Assembly (NCBI GenBank): GCA_030524715.1
Contig: JAUNGB010000038.1
Coordinates: 1-45,932 of the forward strand
Reading direction: 5' to 3'
DNA: 45,932 nucleotides
From: Eubacteriales bacterium
GTDB lineage: Bacteria; Bacillota; Clostridia; Lachnospirales; Lachnospiraceae
Positions 27,109-34,586 of this stretch are shown in pieces. A program made the position numbers and the translations under genes. Under the pieces are notes generated by a model that was given only the letters and a program-made list of their open reading frames with translations, had not been told where the DNA came from and did not search any database. Within the stretch, counting starts at the first letter, position 1, and the number at the start of each line of letters is the position of its first letter.

Positions 27109-28182
27109 ATGGCAGAAGAAATCCGTATGGCGATCATAGGCCATGGATTTATGGGACATGAGCATGAAAAAATGCTCGGCGATTTTCCGGGGATCAAACT
27201 GGTTGGGATCGCTGACAGAGATCCAAAACAATTGGAAGATGTAAAAGATGGAATCAAGAGGTACCAGAGTAATGAAGAACTATTTGCGGATCCGGATGTG
27301 GACGTCGTGATCATTGCCGCAAATAATAATCAGCACCATGATCTGGTGATTCAGGCGGCAGAGGCAAAAAAAGACATTATCTGTGAAAAACCTCTGGCGA
27401 TGAGCCTGAAGGAACTGGATGAGATGGAAGCCGCTGTCCGGGAAAACGGCGTAAAATTTACCGTTCATCAGCAGAGGCGCTTTGATCCGGATTTCCGCAC
27501 GGCAAAGGCAGTATACGATTCCGGCACGCTGGGGGAGGTGTACGCCATAAAGAATCAGCTTTATGGTTTTAACGGAAACATGCATGACTGGCATGTCCTG
27601 GTAAGCGAAGGCGGCGGAATGCTGTATGACTGGGGAGTGCATCTGTTAGATCAGGTATGCTGGATGTTCCCCGGGGCGAAACTGAAAACTGTATTTGCAG
27701 ATATCCGTAATGTAATTAACAAAGAAGTAGACGATTATTTCAATATCATGCTCCGGTTCGATAATGGTGTAACAGCCACGGTGGAGCTGGGAACATATTA
27801 TCTGGCGGATAAGGTGCAGGACAAATGGTTTGAGCGGCACTGGTTTGTGGCAGGAAATAAAGGAACCGCTTATGTAGATGGATTCTTTCCGGAAGGAAAG
27901 ATTGTCCGTACAACCAGCCTGCTGACCAATGTAGGAGGACAAAGGACGATGACTGCCGCTGGCCCGACAAGATCCTTCGGACCGGCGCCGGAAGGAAGGA
28001 TTGTTACAGAGCCGCTTCCGGAGGTGCATACAGAACACAGAAATTACTTTGAAAACTATGTGAAGGCCTATCGGGGCGAAGAGGAATTTTTAGTAAAGAT
28101 CCCGGAGGTGCGCAGAGTGTTAAGGCTGATGGACGCTGTGCGTGAATCCGGACGCACTGGCAGATCAATAGATTTTGAATAG
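27109..28182 (+). CDS. Gfo/Idh/MocA family NAD(P)-dependent oxidoreductase (second)
   Basis: A 357-residue oxidoreductase with the N-terminal nucleotide motif IIGHGFMGHEHEK, ICEKPLAMSL as the family EKP motif, and YDWGVHLLDQVCW as the substrate-side D-x3-H motif. I start at ATG 27109 because GGAGG lies eight bases before it; an ATG 15 bp upstream overlaps that site. It is the last gene of the operon, followed by a terminator. It probably works with the first oxidoreductase on 3-oxo-sugar intermediates (inference). Confidence 0.88.
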   Translation: MAEEIRMAIIGHGFMGHEHEKMLGDFPGIKLVGIADRDPKQLEDVKDGIKRYQSNEELFADPDVDVVIIAANNNQHHDLVIQAAEAKKDIICEKPLAMSLKELDEMEAAVRENGVKFTVHQQRRFDPDFRTAKAVYDSGTLGEVYAIKNQLYGFNGNMHDWHVLVSEGGGMLYDWGVHLLDQVCWMFPGAKLKTVFADIRNVINKEVDDYFNIMLRFDNGVTATVELGTYYLADKVQDKWFERHWFVAGNKGTAYVDGFFPEGKIVRTTSLLTNVGGQRTMTAAGPTRSFGPAPEGRIVTEPLPEVHTEHRNYFENYVKAYRGEEEFLVKIPEVRRVLRLMDAVRESGRTGRSIDFE

Positions 28183-28188
28183 AAACGA

Positions 28189-28239
28189 AAAAGAGAGGGA
28201 TAAACTGCCCACAGAAGCAGCATCCCTTTCTTTTTTTTG
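28189..28239 (+). terminator. Terminator of the C-glycoside operon
   Basis: AAAGAGAGGGAT pairs with ATCCCTTTCTTT around a 20-nt loop, ending in eight T residues. It closes the transcript begun before the symporter. Confidence 0.85.
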
Positions 28240-28266
28240 CAAAAAGGGCTCCGCGAGGATGTGATT

Positions 28267-28316
28267 CTTAATAAATATTAAGGAAAACAGGAGTACAGTT
28301 GTAAGGTTCCTGTTTT
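28267..28316 (+). promoter_or_regulatory. Two adjacent palindromes upstream of the citrate lyase genes
   Basis: First, a perfect inverted repeat CTTAATA-AA-TATTAAG (28267-28282), suited to a dimeric regulator. Second, two bases later, a hairpin AAAACAGGA (28284-28292) with TCCTGTTTT (28308-28316), which looks like a weak terminator or attenuator. Both are within 105 bp of citD. No standard promoter was clear. Confidence 0.5.
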
Positions 28317-28370
28317 ATGATAGGTACAACGAAGCAAAGGAAGCACAACTGATACAAGGAGGAACATGAG

Positions 28371-28673
28371 ATGAAGATCGAAAAGCCGGCGATGGCAGGG
28401 ACATTGGAATCCAGCGACTGTCAGGTTACTGTAGAAGCAGGGGAAGGAAAAATTGATTTTTCGCTGGAAAGTGCGGTGATCAACCAGTATGGAAATCAGA
28501 TCCGGAAGGTTGTATATGAGACATTGGATAACCTGGGAGTACGGGATGTAAGAATCACGATTATTGACAAAGGAGCGTTGGACTGTACCATCAGGGCGCG
28601 TGTGGAAGGCGCGGTATTCCGTTCTCTGGGACAGACAGAGCATTTGCCGTGGGGAGGTGCTATCAGATCATGA
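28371..28673 (+). CDS. citD: Citrate lyase acyl carrier protein (gamma subunit)
   Basis: A 100-residue protein. The prosthetic-group serine lies in AMAGTLESSDCQV (Ser14 or Ser15), where a phosphoribosyl-dephospho-CoA arm is attached. The remainder (FSLESAVINQYGNQIRKVV and LDCTIRARVEGAVFRS) matches CitD. It carries the acetyl/citryl thioester for the alpha and beta subunits in the cytoplasm. AGGAGG precedes the ATG. Its stop codon overlaps the citE start (ATGA), so the two are coupled. The genes that make and attach the arm (citX, citG) are not in this window. Confidence 0.95.
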   Translation: MKIEKPAMAGTLESSDCQVTVEAGEGKIDFSLESAVINQYGNQIRKVVYETLDNLGVRDVRITIIDKGALDCTIRARVEGAVFRSLGQTEHLPWGGAIRS

Positions 28674-29569
28674 ATCCGAATAAAAAACGATTAAGAAGAA
28701 CGATGATGTTTTTAAACGCACAGAAACCGGGATTGATCAAGGATCCTTATATTTATAAGCCGGATTCCATTATGTTGGATCTGGAGGATGCGGTTGCGGA
28801 AAATCAGAAGGATGCGGCGAGGTTTTCTCTGTATCATGCGCTGCAGGAGATCGATTACCGCGGAGTGGAAAGAGTAGTGAGAATCAACGCCCTGGATACC
28901 CCTTATTGGAGAGAGGATATCCGATGCGCCGTAGCAGGCGGCTGTGACGCTATCCGCATTCCAAAGACGGAATGCGCCAATGATGTAAAAATCGTAGAAA
29001 GCGCCGTAGAATACGCGGAGAAGGAATTCGGACGTCCCAGGGACAGCGTTCTCATTATGGCGGCGATCGAATCCGCAAGAGGGGTTATGAAAGCTCTTGA
29101 GATCTGCGAAGCATCGGAAAGACTGTTTGGAATCGCCTTATCCGGCGGAGATTATACAAAGGATCTTCAGACCCATATTACAGGAACCGGAATCGAGCTG
29201 ATGGGAGCAAGGCAGAATCTGGTGATAGCGGCCAGGGCGGCAGGAATCCAATGCTTTGATACGGTATACACGGATCTGAACAATATGGACGGCTTCCGCC
29301 AGGATGTGCAGAACATTCATCTGATGGGATTTGACGGAAAATCCATTATCAATCCACGCCAGATCAACATTGTACATGAAATCTTCACCCCATCTGAAAA
29401 GGACATCATATTTGCTGAAAAGGTAGTGAAGGAAATTGATTCAAAGAAAGCGCAGGGAATCGGCGTATTTACTGTAGACGGCAAAATGATCGACATTGCG
29501 TTTTATGACGGGGCTAAAAGAACGATCGAGCTTGCAAAGGCTTCAGGTGTGTATAAGGGGGATTTGTAA
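28670..29569 (+). CDS. citE: Citrate lyase beta subunit (citryl-ACP lyase)
   Basis: A 299-residue CitE that cleaves citryl-ACP to oxaloacetate and acetyl-ACP. It has the barrel motifs MFLNAQKPGL, PDSIMLDLEDAVAENQKDAAR, RIPKTECANDV, LIMAAIESARGVM and GGDYTKDL. The acidic residues of LDLEDAV and the Glu of AAIES bind Mg2+. ATG 28670 overlaps the citD stop. A start 21 bp upstream is possible but lacks a well-placed site. citF follows one base after its stop. Confidence 0.95.
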   Translation: MNPNKKRLRRTMMFLNAQKPGLIKDPYIYKPDSIMLDLEDAVAENQKDAARFSLYHALQEIDYRGVERVVRINALDTPYWREDIRCAVAGGCDAIRIPKTECANDVKIVESAVEYAEKEFGRPRDSVLIMAAIESARGVMKALEICEASERLFGIALSGGDYTKDLQTHITGTGIELMGARQNLVIAARAAGIQCFDTVYTDLNNMDGFRQDVQNIHLMGFDGKSIINPRQINIVHEIFTPSEKDIIFAEKVVKEIDSKKAQGIGVFTVDGKMIDIAFYDGAKRTIELAKASGVYKGDL

Positions 29570-29570
29570 A

Positions 29571-31136
29571 ATGAGAAACGCAGCAGGAAGAGAGATACCG
29601 GATGAGATTCTGGAAATTACAGGAAAAGAAGTATTTCACGGAAACCATTATTATGACGGCTATGAATACAAAAAGGACGGCCCCAGGACAAAATGCGTGA
29701 TCAACTCTAACGGAAGCAAGCTGGTGGACAGTATTCATGAGGTGTTGGTAAAGTGTGGGATTAAAGACGGCATGACGCTTGGCTTCCATCATCATTTCAG
29801 AGAGGGAGATTTCATTGTAAATATGGTCATGGAGGAAGTCCACAATATGGGGATCAAGGACATCACCATCTGCGCCAGCTCTCTCGGCAAAGCCCATGAC
29901 CCGATCGTGCCTTATATTGAAGACGGAACAATTACCAATATCCAGTCCTCCGGCGTGCGGGGAAAAATCGGAGAAGCGATCTCCAACGGAAAGCTGAAGG
30001 GACTTGCGATCATGCGTTCTCACGGCGGACGGGTGCGCGCTATCGAGTCCGGTGAAACGAGGATTGATATTGCTTTTATCGGAGCGCCTACCTGTGACGA
30101 TTACGGCAACTGTCGGGGAATCGGCGGAAAGAGTAACTGCGGAGTGCTGTCCTATGCGATGGTAGACGCGGATTATGCAGATAAGGTAGTGGCGATCACT
30201 GACTGCCTTGTTCCGTTCCCCAACTTCCCGGCTCATATCAGCATGACAAAAGTGGATTACGTTGTGGTTGTAGATGAGATCGGCGACCCCAAAAAGATCG
30301 CGACAGGGGCCGCGAAGCCTACAACAGATATGAGAAAGCTGATGATGGCGGACTACTGTACAAAATTTGTTGTCAATACCCCTTATTTTAAAGATGGTTT
30401 CTCCTATCAGACGGGTGTGGGCGGAGCCTCCATCGCTTCGACGATCTCTCTTGCAAAGATCATGAAAGAGCGAAACGTGAGGATGAAATTCGGAGTGGGA
30501 GGCCTGACTAAACCCATGTGCGACCTGCTGATCAACGGCCAGGTGGACTGCCTTCTGGATACGCAGGATTTTGACCTGGATGCTGTGGAATCAGTAAAAA
30601 GCCTCAACCATTTCCGCATCAGCGCCGGGGAATATGCAGACCCGTTCAACAAGGGCGCAGTAGTAAACAAACTGGATTTCGTAATTCTGGCCGCATTGGA
30701 GGTTGATGTTAATTTTAACTGTAATGTAGTCGTAGGCTCCGACGGAATGATCACCGGAGCGCAGGGCGGCCATCCGGACACGGCGGAAGGAGCGAAATGC
30801 TCTATTGTCATTGCACCTCTTCTTCAGGGAAGAATTCCGGCGATCTGTACAGACGTCACGACTGTCACAACGCCCGGAGAAAGTGTGGACGTAGTTATTA
30901 CCGATTATGGCATTGCGATCAATCCCAGAAGACAGGATCTGATCGAGGCCATGAAGGATGTGGATCTTCCGTTTAAGACCATTGAGGAGCTTCGGGACAT
31001 TGCCTATTCCATTGCGGGAGAGCCGCAGAGAGTACAGTTCGGGGACAGAGTTGTAGGAATTATCGAAAGCCGTGACGGAACTATTATGGATGTTGTACGA
31101 CAGATAAAACCATTTGAATTTGCGGAGGCAGAGTGA
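29571..31136 (+). CDS. citF: Citrate lyase alpha subunit (citrate:acetyl-ACP transferase)
   Basis: A 521-residue CitF, the subunit that swaps acetyl for citryl on the ACP. Full length and intact, with MRNAAGREIPDEI at the start, GFHHHFREGDFIVNMVM, SHGGRVRAIESGE, IAFIGAPTCDDYGN and GAQGGHPDTAEGAKC. With CitD and CitE it completes the lyase. The ATG lies one base after the citE stop with AAGGGGG upstream. A terminator follows. No citC ligase is adjacent, which is unusual, as most bacterial operons run citCDEF. Confidence 0.95.
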   Translation: MRNAAGREIPDEILEITGKEVFHGNHYYDGYEYKKDGPRTKCVINSNGSKLVDSIHEVLVKCGIKDGMTLGFHHHFREGDFIVNMVMEEVHNMGIKDITICASSLGKAHDPIVPYIEDGTITNIQSSGVRGKIGEAISNGKLKGLAIMRSHGGRVRAIESGETRIDIAFIGAPTCDDYGNCRGIGGKSNCGVLSYAMVDADYADKVVAITDCLVPFPNFPAHISMTKVDYVVVVDEIGDPKKIATGAAKPTTDMRKLMMADYCTKFVVNTPYFKDGFSYQTGVGGASIASTISLAKIMKERNVRMKFGVGGLTKPMCDLLINGQVDCLLDTQDFDLDAVESVKSLNHFRISAGEYADPFNKGAVVNKLDFVILAALEVDVNFNCNVVVGSDGMITGAQGGHPDTAEGAKCSIVIAPLLQGRIPAICTDVTTVTTPGESVDVVITDYGIAINPRRQDLIEAMKDVDLPFKTIEELRDIAYSIAGEPQRVQFGDRVVGIIESRDGTIMDVVRQIKPFEFAEAE

Positions 31137-31145
31137 TACCTTAAA

Positions 31146-31192
31146 AAAGAGGGGCAGGTGATTCCTTACTGAGGAACCGCTGCCCTTCTTTG
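31146..31192 (+). terminator. Terminator after citF
   Basis: AAGAGGGGCAG pairs with CTGCCCTTCTT, with an inner ATTCCT/AGGAA stem. The T tract is short. In the remaining gap up to 31310, GGAAATATT occurs twice and nothing else stands out. Confidence 0.6.
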
Positions 31193-31309
31193 CTCATTGG
31201 TACTACAGAGAAGATCATGTCCGGTTAGTGATCGGGAACACCGGTCAGACATTCGTGGAGGCGTCCTTTCTTATTTCCTTATAGGAAATATTTTTCTTAC
31301 AGGAAATAT

Positions 31310-31996
31310 TCAGGGAAGGAACCGATATCCCAGTCCCCGTACAGTAATGATATGTGCGGGATTCTGGCGGTTATCCTCGATTTTGCTGCGGAGACGGTTA
31401 ATGTATACCATGATCGCATTGTCATCAATAGCCACCGTATTTCCCCATACGTGCTCATAAATCATATCCTTTGTGAAAACCTGCTGGGGATGTTTCATAA
31501 ACAGCAGAAGAAGCGTCCCCTCCTTGGAGGAAAGGATCAGTTCCTCTCCGTTTTTGTAAAAACGCATGGTAGAGGTATCATAAGTAAAAGGACCACATTT
31601 AAGGGTATCCGGATTGTCAAGGATCATGTTCTTGTTTCTGCGGATCAGGGCCTTAACCTTGGCGCCAAGTACAAGAGGGCGGAACGGCTTTGTGATATAA
31701 TCGTCAGCGCCGAGGGATAACCCGTAGAGGGAATCGTAGTCCTCATTTCTTCCGCTTATAACCATGATCGGAGTAGAGATCCCCTGACCGCGGATTGTTT
31801 TAATGACGTCAAAGCCTTCCATATCACCCAGCATAATGTCCAGCAGGATAATATCAAATGTATGTGTTTTAATGATGGCTAATGCCTCCGAACCGGAATG
31901 GACAACCGTGGTTTCCAGATCATTGCTGCGCATTACCTTTTCCAGAAGCCTGCAGATTGCCGGGTCGTCGTCTGCGATCAGTACTTTATCTGCCAT
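31310..31996 (-). CDS. OmpR/PhoB-type response regulator
   Basis: A 228-residue protein. The receiver domain (1-120) has the acidic trio Asp9-Asp10-Asp11, phospho-acceptor Asp53 in ILLDIMLGDMEG, a Ser in MVISGRNED and Lys in YITKPFRP. A winged-helix DNA-binding domain (about 132-228) ends with RLRSKIEDNRQNPAHIITVR and GLGYRFLP. It is divergent from a hybrid histidine kinase and separated by a repeat array that is its likely target. Position between citF and the CitMHS-type transporter suggests citrate or tricarboxylate control, an inference. GGGGGA lies before the ATG. Confidence 0.93.
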   Translation of the reverse strand: MADKVLIADDDPAICRLLEKVMRSNDLETTVVHSGSEALAIIKTHTFDIILLDIMLGDMEGFDVIKTIRGQGISTPIMVISGRNEDYDSLYGLSLGADDYITKPFRPLVLGAKVKALIRRNKNMILDNPDTLKCGPFTYDTSTMRFYKNGEELILSSKEGTLLLLFMKHPQQVFTKDMIYEHVWGNTVAIDDNAIMVYINRLRSKIEDNRQNPAHIITVRGLGYRFLP

Positions 31997-32023
31997 GAAT
32001 CAATCCCCCAAAACATAGAATAT

Positions 32024-32132
32024 TATACAAAAAGCTTACTCTTATAGAATAAAAAGCTTACTCTTATAAAAGCCTTCGTCTATAGAATAAAAAGCCTATG
32101 CTTATAGAATAAAAGCGCTTTCTCTTATAGAA
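32024..32132. repeat. Tandem array of about 22-bp repeats between the response regulator and kinase genes
   Basis: Imperfect direct repeats of CTTATAGAATAAAAAGC. Their TATA(G/A/C) cores start at 32024, 32043, 32065, 32081, 32103 and 32126, mostly about 22 bp apart (two helical turns). The last copy overlaps the predicted -35 of the kinase promoter, whose -10 TATAAT lies at 32151-32156. On the minus strand a TATAAT (32022-32027) serves the regulator, with the first full copy at its -35. The layout fits tandem binding of OmpR-type regulators. Confidence 0.7.
32112..32123. promoter_or_regulatory. cre-like catabolite box before the kinase gene
   Basis: AAAGCGCTTTCT, with the palindromic core AAAGCGCTTT of CcpA cre sites. 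The identical 12-mer occurs before the transporter gene at 34475. It lies inside the repeat array, 99 bp before the kinase start. Confidence 0.45.
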
Positions 32133-32210
32133 AAAACGTAACAACAATATTATAATAAAAATCAGGGAATCTGTAAAGAAATTAACGAAAGAAATCAGAG
32201 GAAGAAATGA

Positions 32211-34376
32211 ATGGAAAAAGGAATCGAACCGGAGCAGAGAAGAGTGAGGCTTCTTGTGATCTTACAGCTCAGTATTATAATGATCTATTTGATCAGCGCC
32301 GCATCCAGGGTATGGATAGAATATCGTGAAACCCTGGTTCAGAACCAGAAGGAGCAGATGCTGATCACCGCTGAGATTCTGGGTGAAAATATGGGAATTA
32401 CCCTGCAGGAATATGAGAATGAACTGGAATTTCTAGGCTCCATTTCCGGTGAAGACGGATGGGAGGGGGGAATTTATGAACAGTTCCTGAATATACAGAA
32501 CAGCTTTGCCTGTAATATCCTTCAGGAGGATGAGAACGGAGCACTCCGGGCATGTGTTTATGATACGGCGCTGAAGGCCCCGATCCTCGTTTCAAAAACA
32601 GGTGAAAACAAAAGTATCTGGCAGTATGAAGATGAGAAGGGAAAGAAATACCTGGTATTCAAGGAAGAATTGGACAGTGGAAAGAAACTCTGCCTGGCAG
32701 TGGACGCGGAAAAATACTACGAAAAACTGATTTCGGATATTCATATCGGAACTAACGGATATGTGATGATCAAGAACTCATCAGGGCGGATCCTGATGCA
32801 TCCGGAGCCTGAACAGTGGGGGATCATGGTTATTGAGGGGCGCAGGGAGATGTACCCCGATCTGGACTATTCCAGCCTCGAAGAGATGGTAAAGGAGCAA
32901 TGCAGCGGAAACAAAGGTATTTCCGAATATTATTCTTACTGGTGGACAGATCCGGAGCTTCCCAGAGTAAAAAAGATCAGCGCCTATGCGCCTGCCACCA
33001 TCGGAGAAGATTTCTGGGTGGTCAGCGCGGTGATCGACTATGATGATTTTTACAGTCCGATCGTTGAGGGAATGAAGAAAATAGGATTTCTTTTTATAAG
33101 CGGCCTTCTTCTCCTGTTTGTTATGATCTTTTTCATAGGAAAGCTGTTAAATGACCGGAGAAAGGCGTCCAAAGAGATCGTTTATCTGCGGGAATTGAAC
33201 TCTCTTCTGGAAGAGGTTCAGCAGGGAGAGGAAAGAATCGCCCATCAGCAGAGGCTGCAGATCATGGGGACAATGACGGGAGGGATCGCACATGAGTTTA
33301 ACAATTTTCTGACTCCGATCATGGGATATGCGGAGCTTTTGATGCTTGAACTGGATGAGGAATCTGATGAATATGACAGCGCCAGGGAAATTTATGAGGC
33401 GTCCGAAAAAGCCAAGGACGTCATAAGGCAGATTTCGTCCCTGAGCAGACGGAATGTAGAGACCGTATATAAGACGATCCCTGCGGACAAAATGCTTCAG
33501 AGAGTTTCCAAAATGGTGGAATCCGTTTGCCCGGCCCATGTCCACATGAAAAGGGAGCTGCAGGTTCAGGGAATATCGATTCTTGGAAATGCCACCCAGC
33601 TTAATCAGGTAATCCTGAATATCTGCGTAAATGCAATTTATGCCATCGGGAAAAAGGAAGGGGAACTGATCCTGCGGGCGGAAACCGTTGAGAAAGAGAC
33701 GCTGGAACACATCCCTGCTCTGGAGGCGTCGCAAATATCCAAAGCATGGAGCCGTTACCTGCGGATCGATATAGAAGATAACGGATGCGGAATGACTCAG
33801 GAAACGTTAAAGCATATTTTTGACCCGTTTTTTACCACAAAGAAGGCGGGAGAGGGAACCGGACTGGGACTTTCTCTGGCTGAGCAGATCGTCCATTCCC
33901 ATAAAGGGTATCTTTATGCGGAAAGTGAAGTGGGAAAGGGAACAACCTTTACGGTTTTTCTTCCGGTTCTGGAAGCGGATACGGAGGAAACTCTGCTCGG
34001 GGAAAGGCAGCAGGAGGATCTCCGGATCCTGATAGCGGATGATAATGCCAAAATATTAAAGCTTCTGGAACGGAATTTTGCAAGGATCGGCCTTCAGATA
34101 ACCGTATGCAGGACAAACGGGGAACTACAGAAGATTTTAAAGGAAAGGAAGATCAATGTTCTGGTCATCGACGAGACTCTTGAGGACGGAGACGGTGTGG
34201 ATTCCTGTATGGCGATGCAGGGAAAATATCCGGATATCCTGAAGATCATGATGGCGGACCAGATTACAAGAGAAATAGCGGAAGCAAAGCAAAAAAGAGT
34301 GATCGACGGATACGTGGAGAAGCCTGTGTCAGATACCACGATTCTGGAGGCAATCCGAAGCTGCCGGGAAAGCTGA
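32211..34376 (+). CDS. Hybrid sensor histidine kinase with degenerate receiver domain
   Basis: A 721-residue protein. Membrane helices at about 13-33 and 288-312 enclose an extracytoplasmic sensor of about 250 residues (Cache-like; contains GTNGYVMIKNSSGRILMHPE). The kinase core follows: phospho-acceptor His361 in GGIAHEFNNFLTP, N box LNQVILNICVNAIYAI, then DNGCGM, FDPFFTTK and GTGLGLSLAEQIV. A C-terminal receiver (about 605-721) keeps Asp654 and Lys in YVEKPV, but Ala682 stands where a Thr or Ser is normal. It should phosphorylate the divergent response regulator. It is not of the CitA/DcuS type usual for citrate. The ligand is inferred from neighbours to be a di- or tricarboxylate. Confidence 0.88.
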   Translation: MEKGIEPEQRRVRLLVILQLSIIMIYLISAASRVWIEYRETLVQNQKEQMLITAEILGENMGITLQEYENELEFLGSISGEDGWEGGIYEQFLNIQNSFACNILQEDENGALRACVYDTALKAPILVSKTGENKSIWQYEDEKGKKYLVFKEELDSGKKLCLAVDAEKYYEKLISDIHIGTNGYVMIKNSSGRILMHPEPEQWGIMVIEGRREMYPDLDYSSLEEMVKEQCSGNKGISEYYSYWWTDPELPRVKKISAYAPATIGEDFWVVSAVIDYDDFYSPIVEGMKKIGFLFISGLLLLFVMIFFIGKLLNDRRKASKEIVYLRELNSLLEEVQQGEERIAHQQRLQIMGTMTGGIAHEFNNFLTPIMGYAELLMLELDEESDEYDSAREIYEASEKAKDVIRQISSLSRRNVETVYKTIPADKMLQRVSKMVESVCPAHVHMKRELQVQGISILGNATQLNQVILNICVNAIYAIGKKEGELILRAETVEKETLEHIPALEASQISKAWSRYLRIDIEDNGCGMTQETLKHIFDPFFTTKKAGEGTGLGLSLAEQIVHSHKGYLYAESEVGKGTTFTVFLPVLEADTEETLLGERQQEDLRILIADDNAKILKLLERNFARIGLQITVCRTNGELQKILKERKINVLVIDETLEDGDGVDSCMAMQGKYPDILKIMMADQITREIAEAKQKRVIDGYVEKPVSDTTILEAIRSCRES

Positions 34377-34377
34377 G

Positions 34378-34460
34378 CAGTAAAAGCCCGGCAGCAAAAA
34401 AACAGTAAAAAAGCCAGCAGTAAAAGCCCATCAGTAAAAAAGCCAGCAGTGCAAAGCCCG
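34378..34460 (+). repeat. Tandem CAGTAAAA-GCC repeats after the kinase gene
   Basis: CAGTAAAA(AA)GCC units begin at 34378, 34403, 34418 and 34432, with a diverged copy at 34447, mostly 14-15 bp apart. They start two bases after the kinase stop and run toward the transporter promoter. The TAAAAAAGCC part resembles the repeats upstream of the kinase. Confidence 0.65.
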
Positions 34461-34474
34461 GCCTTAACATGTTT

Positions 34475-34509
34475 AAAGCGCTTTCTTAATGAATTGTAAG
34501 GAAGAAAGC
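34475..34509 (+). promoter_or_regulatory. cre-like box and inverted repeat before the citrate transporter
   Basis: AAAGCGCTTTCT (34475-34486) is identical to the box at 32112. Its right half GCTTTCTT also pairs with AAGAAAGC (34502-34509), giving an 8-bp inverted repeat. Catabolite repression of citrate uptake through CcpA is known in Bacillus; here it is inferred. Confidence 0.45.
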
Positions 34510-34586
34510 TTAGGCATGTAAGGTTGGGCTTTTATACTATAACCATCAGCTAAAGAAAAAAGAAAAGGAAACGGAGGAAACACATC

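Noticed and set aside
32024-32132. CRISPR array between the two-component genes
   Set aside because: The repeats are imperfect, about 22 bp apart with no unique spacers and no cas genes. A regulator-binding array is the better explanation.
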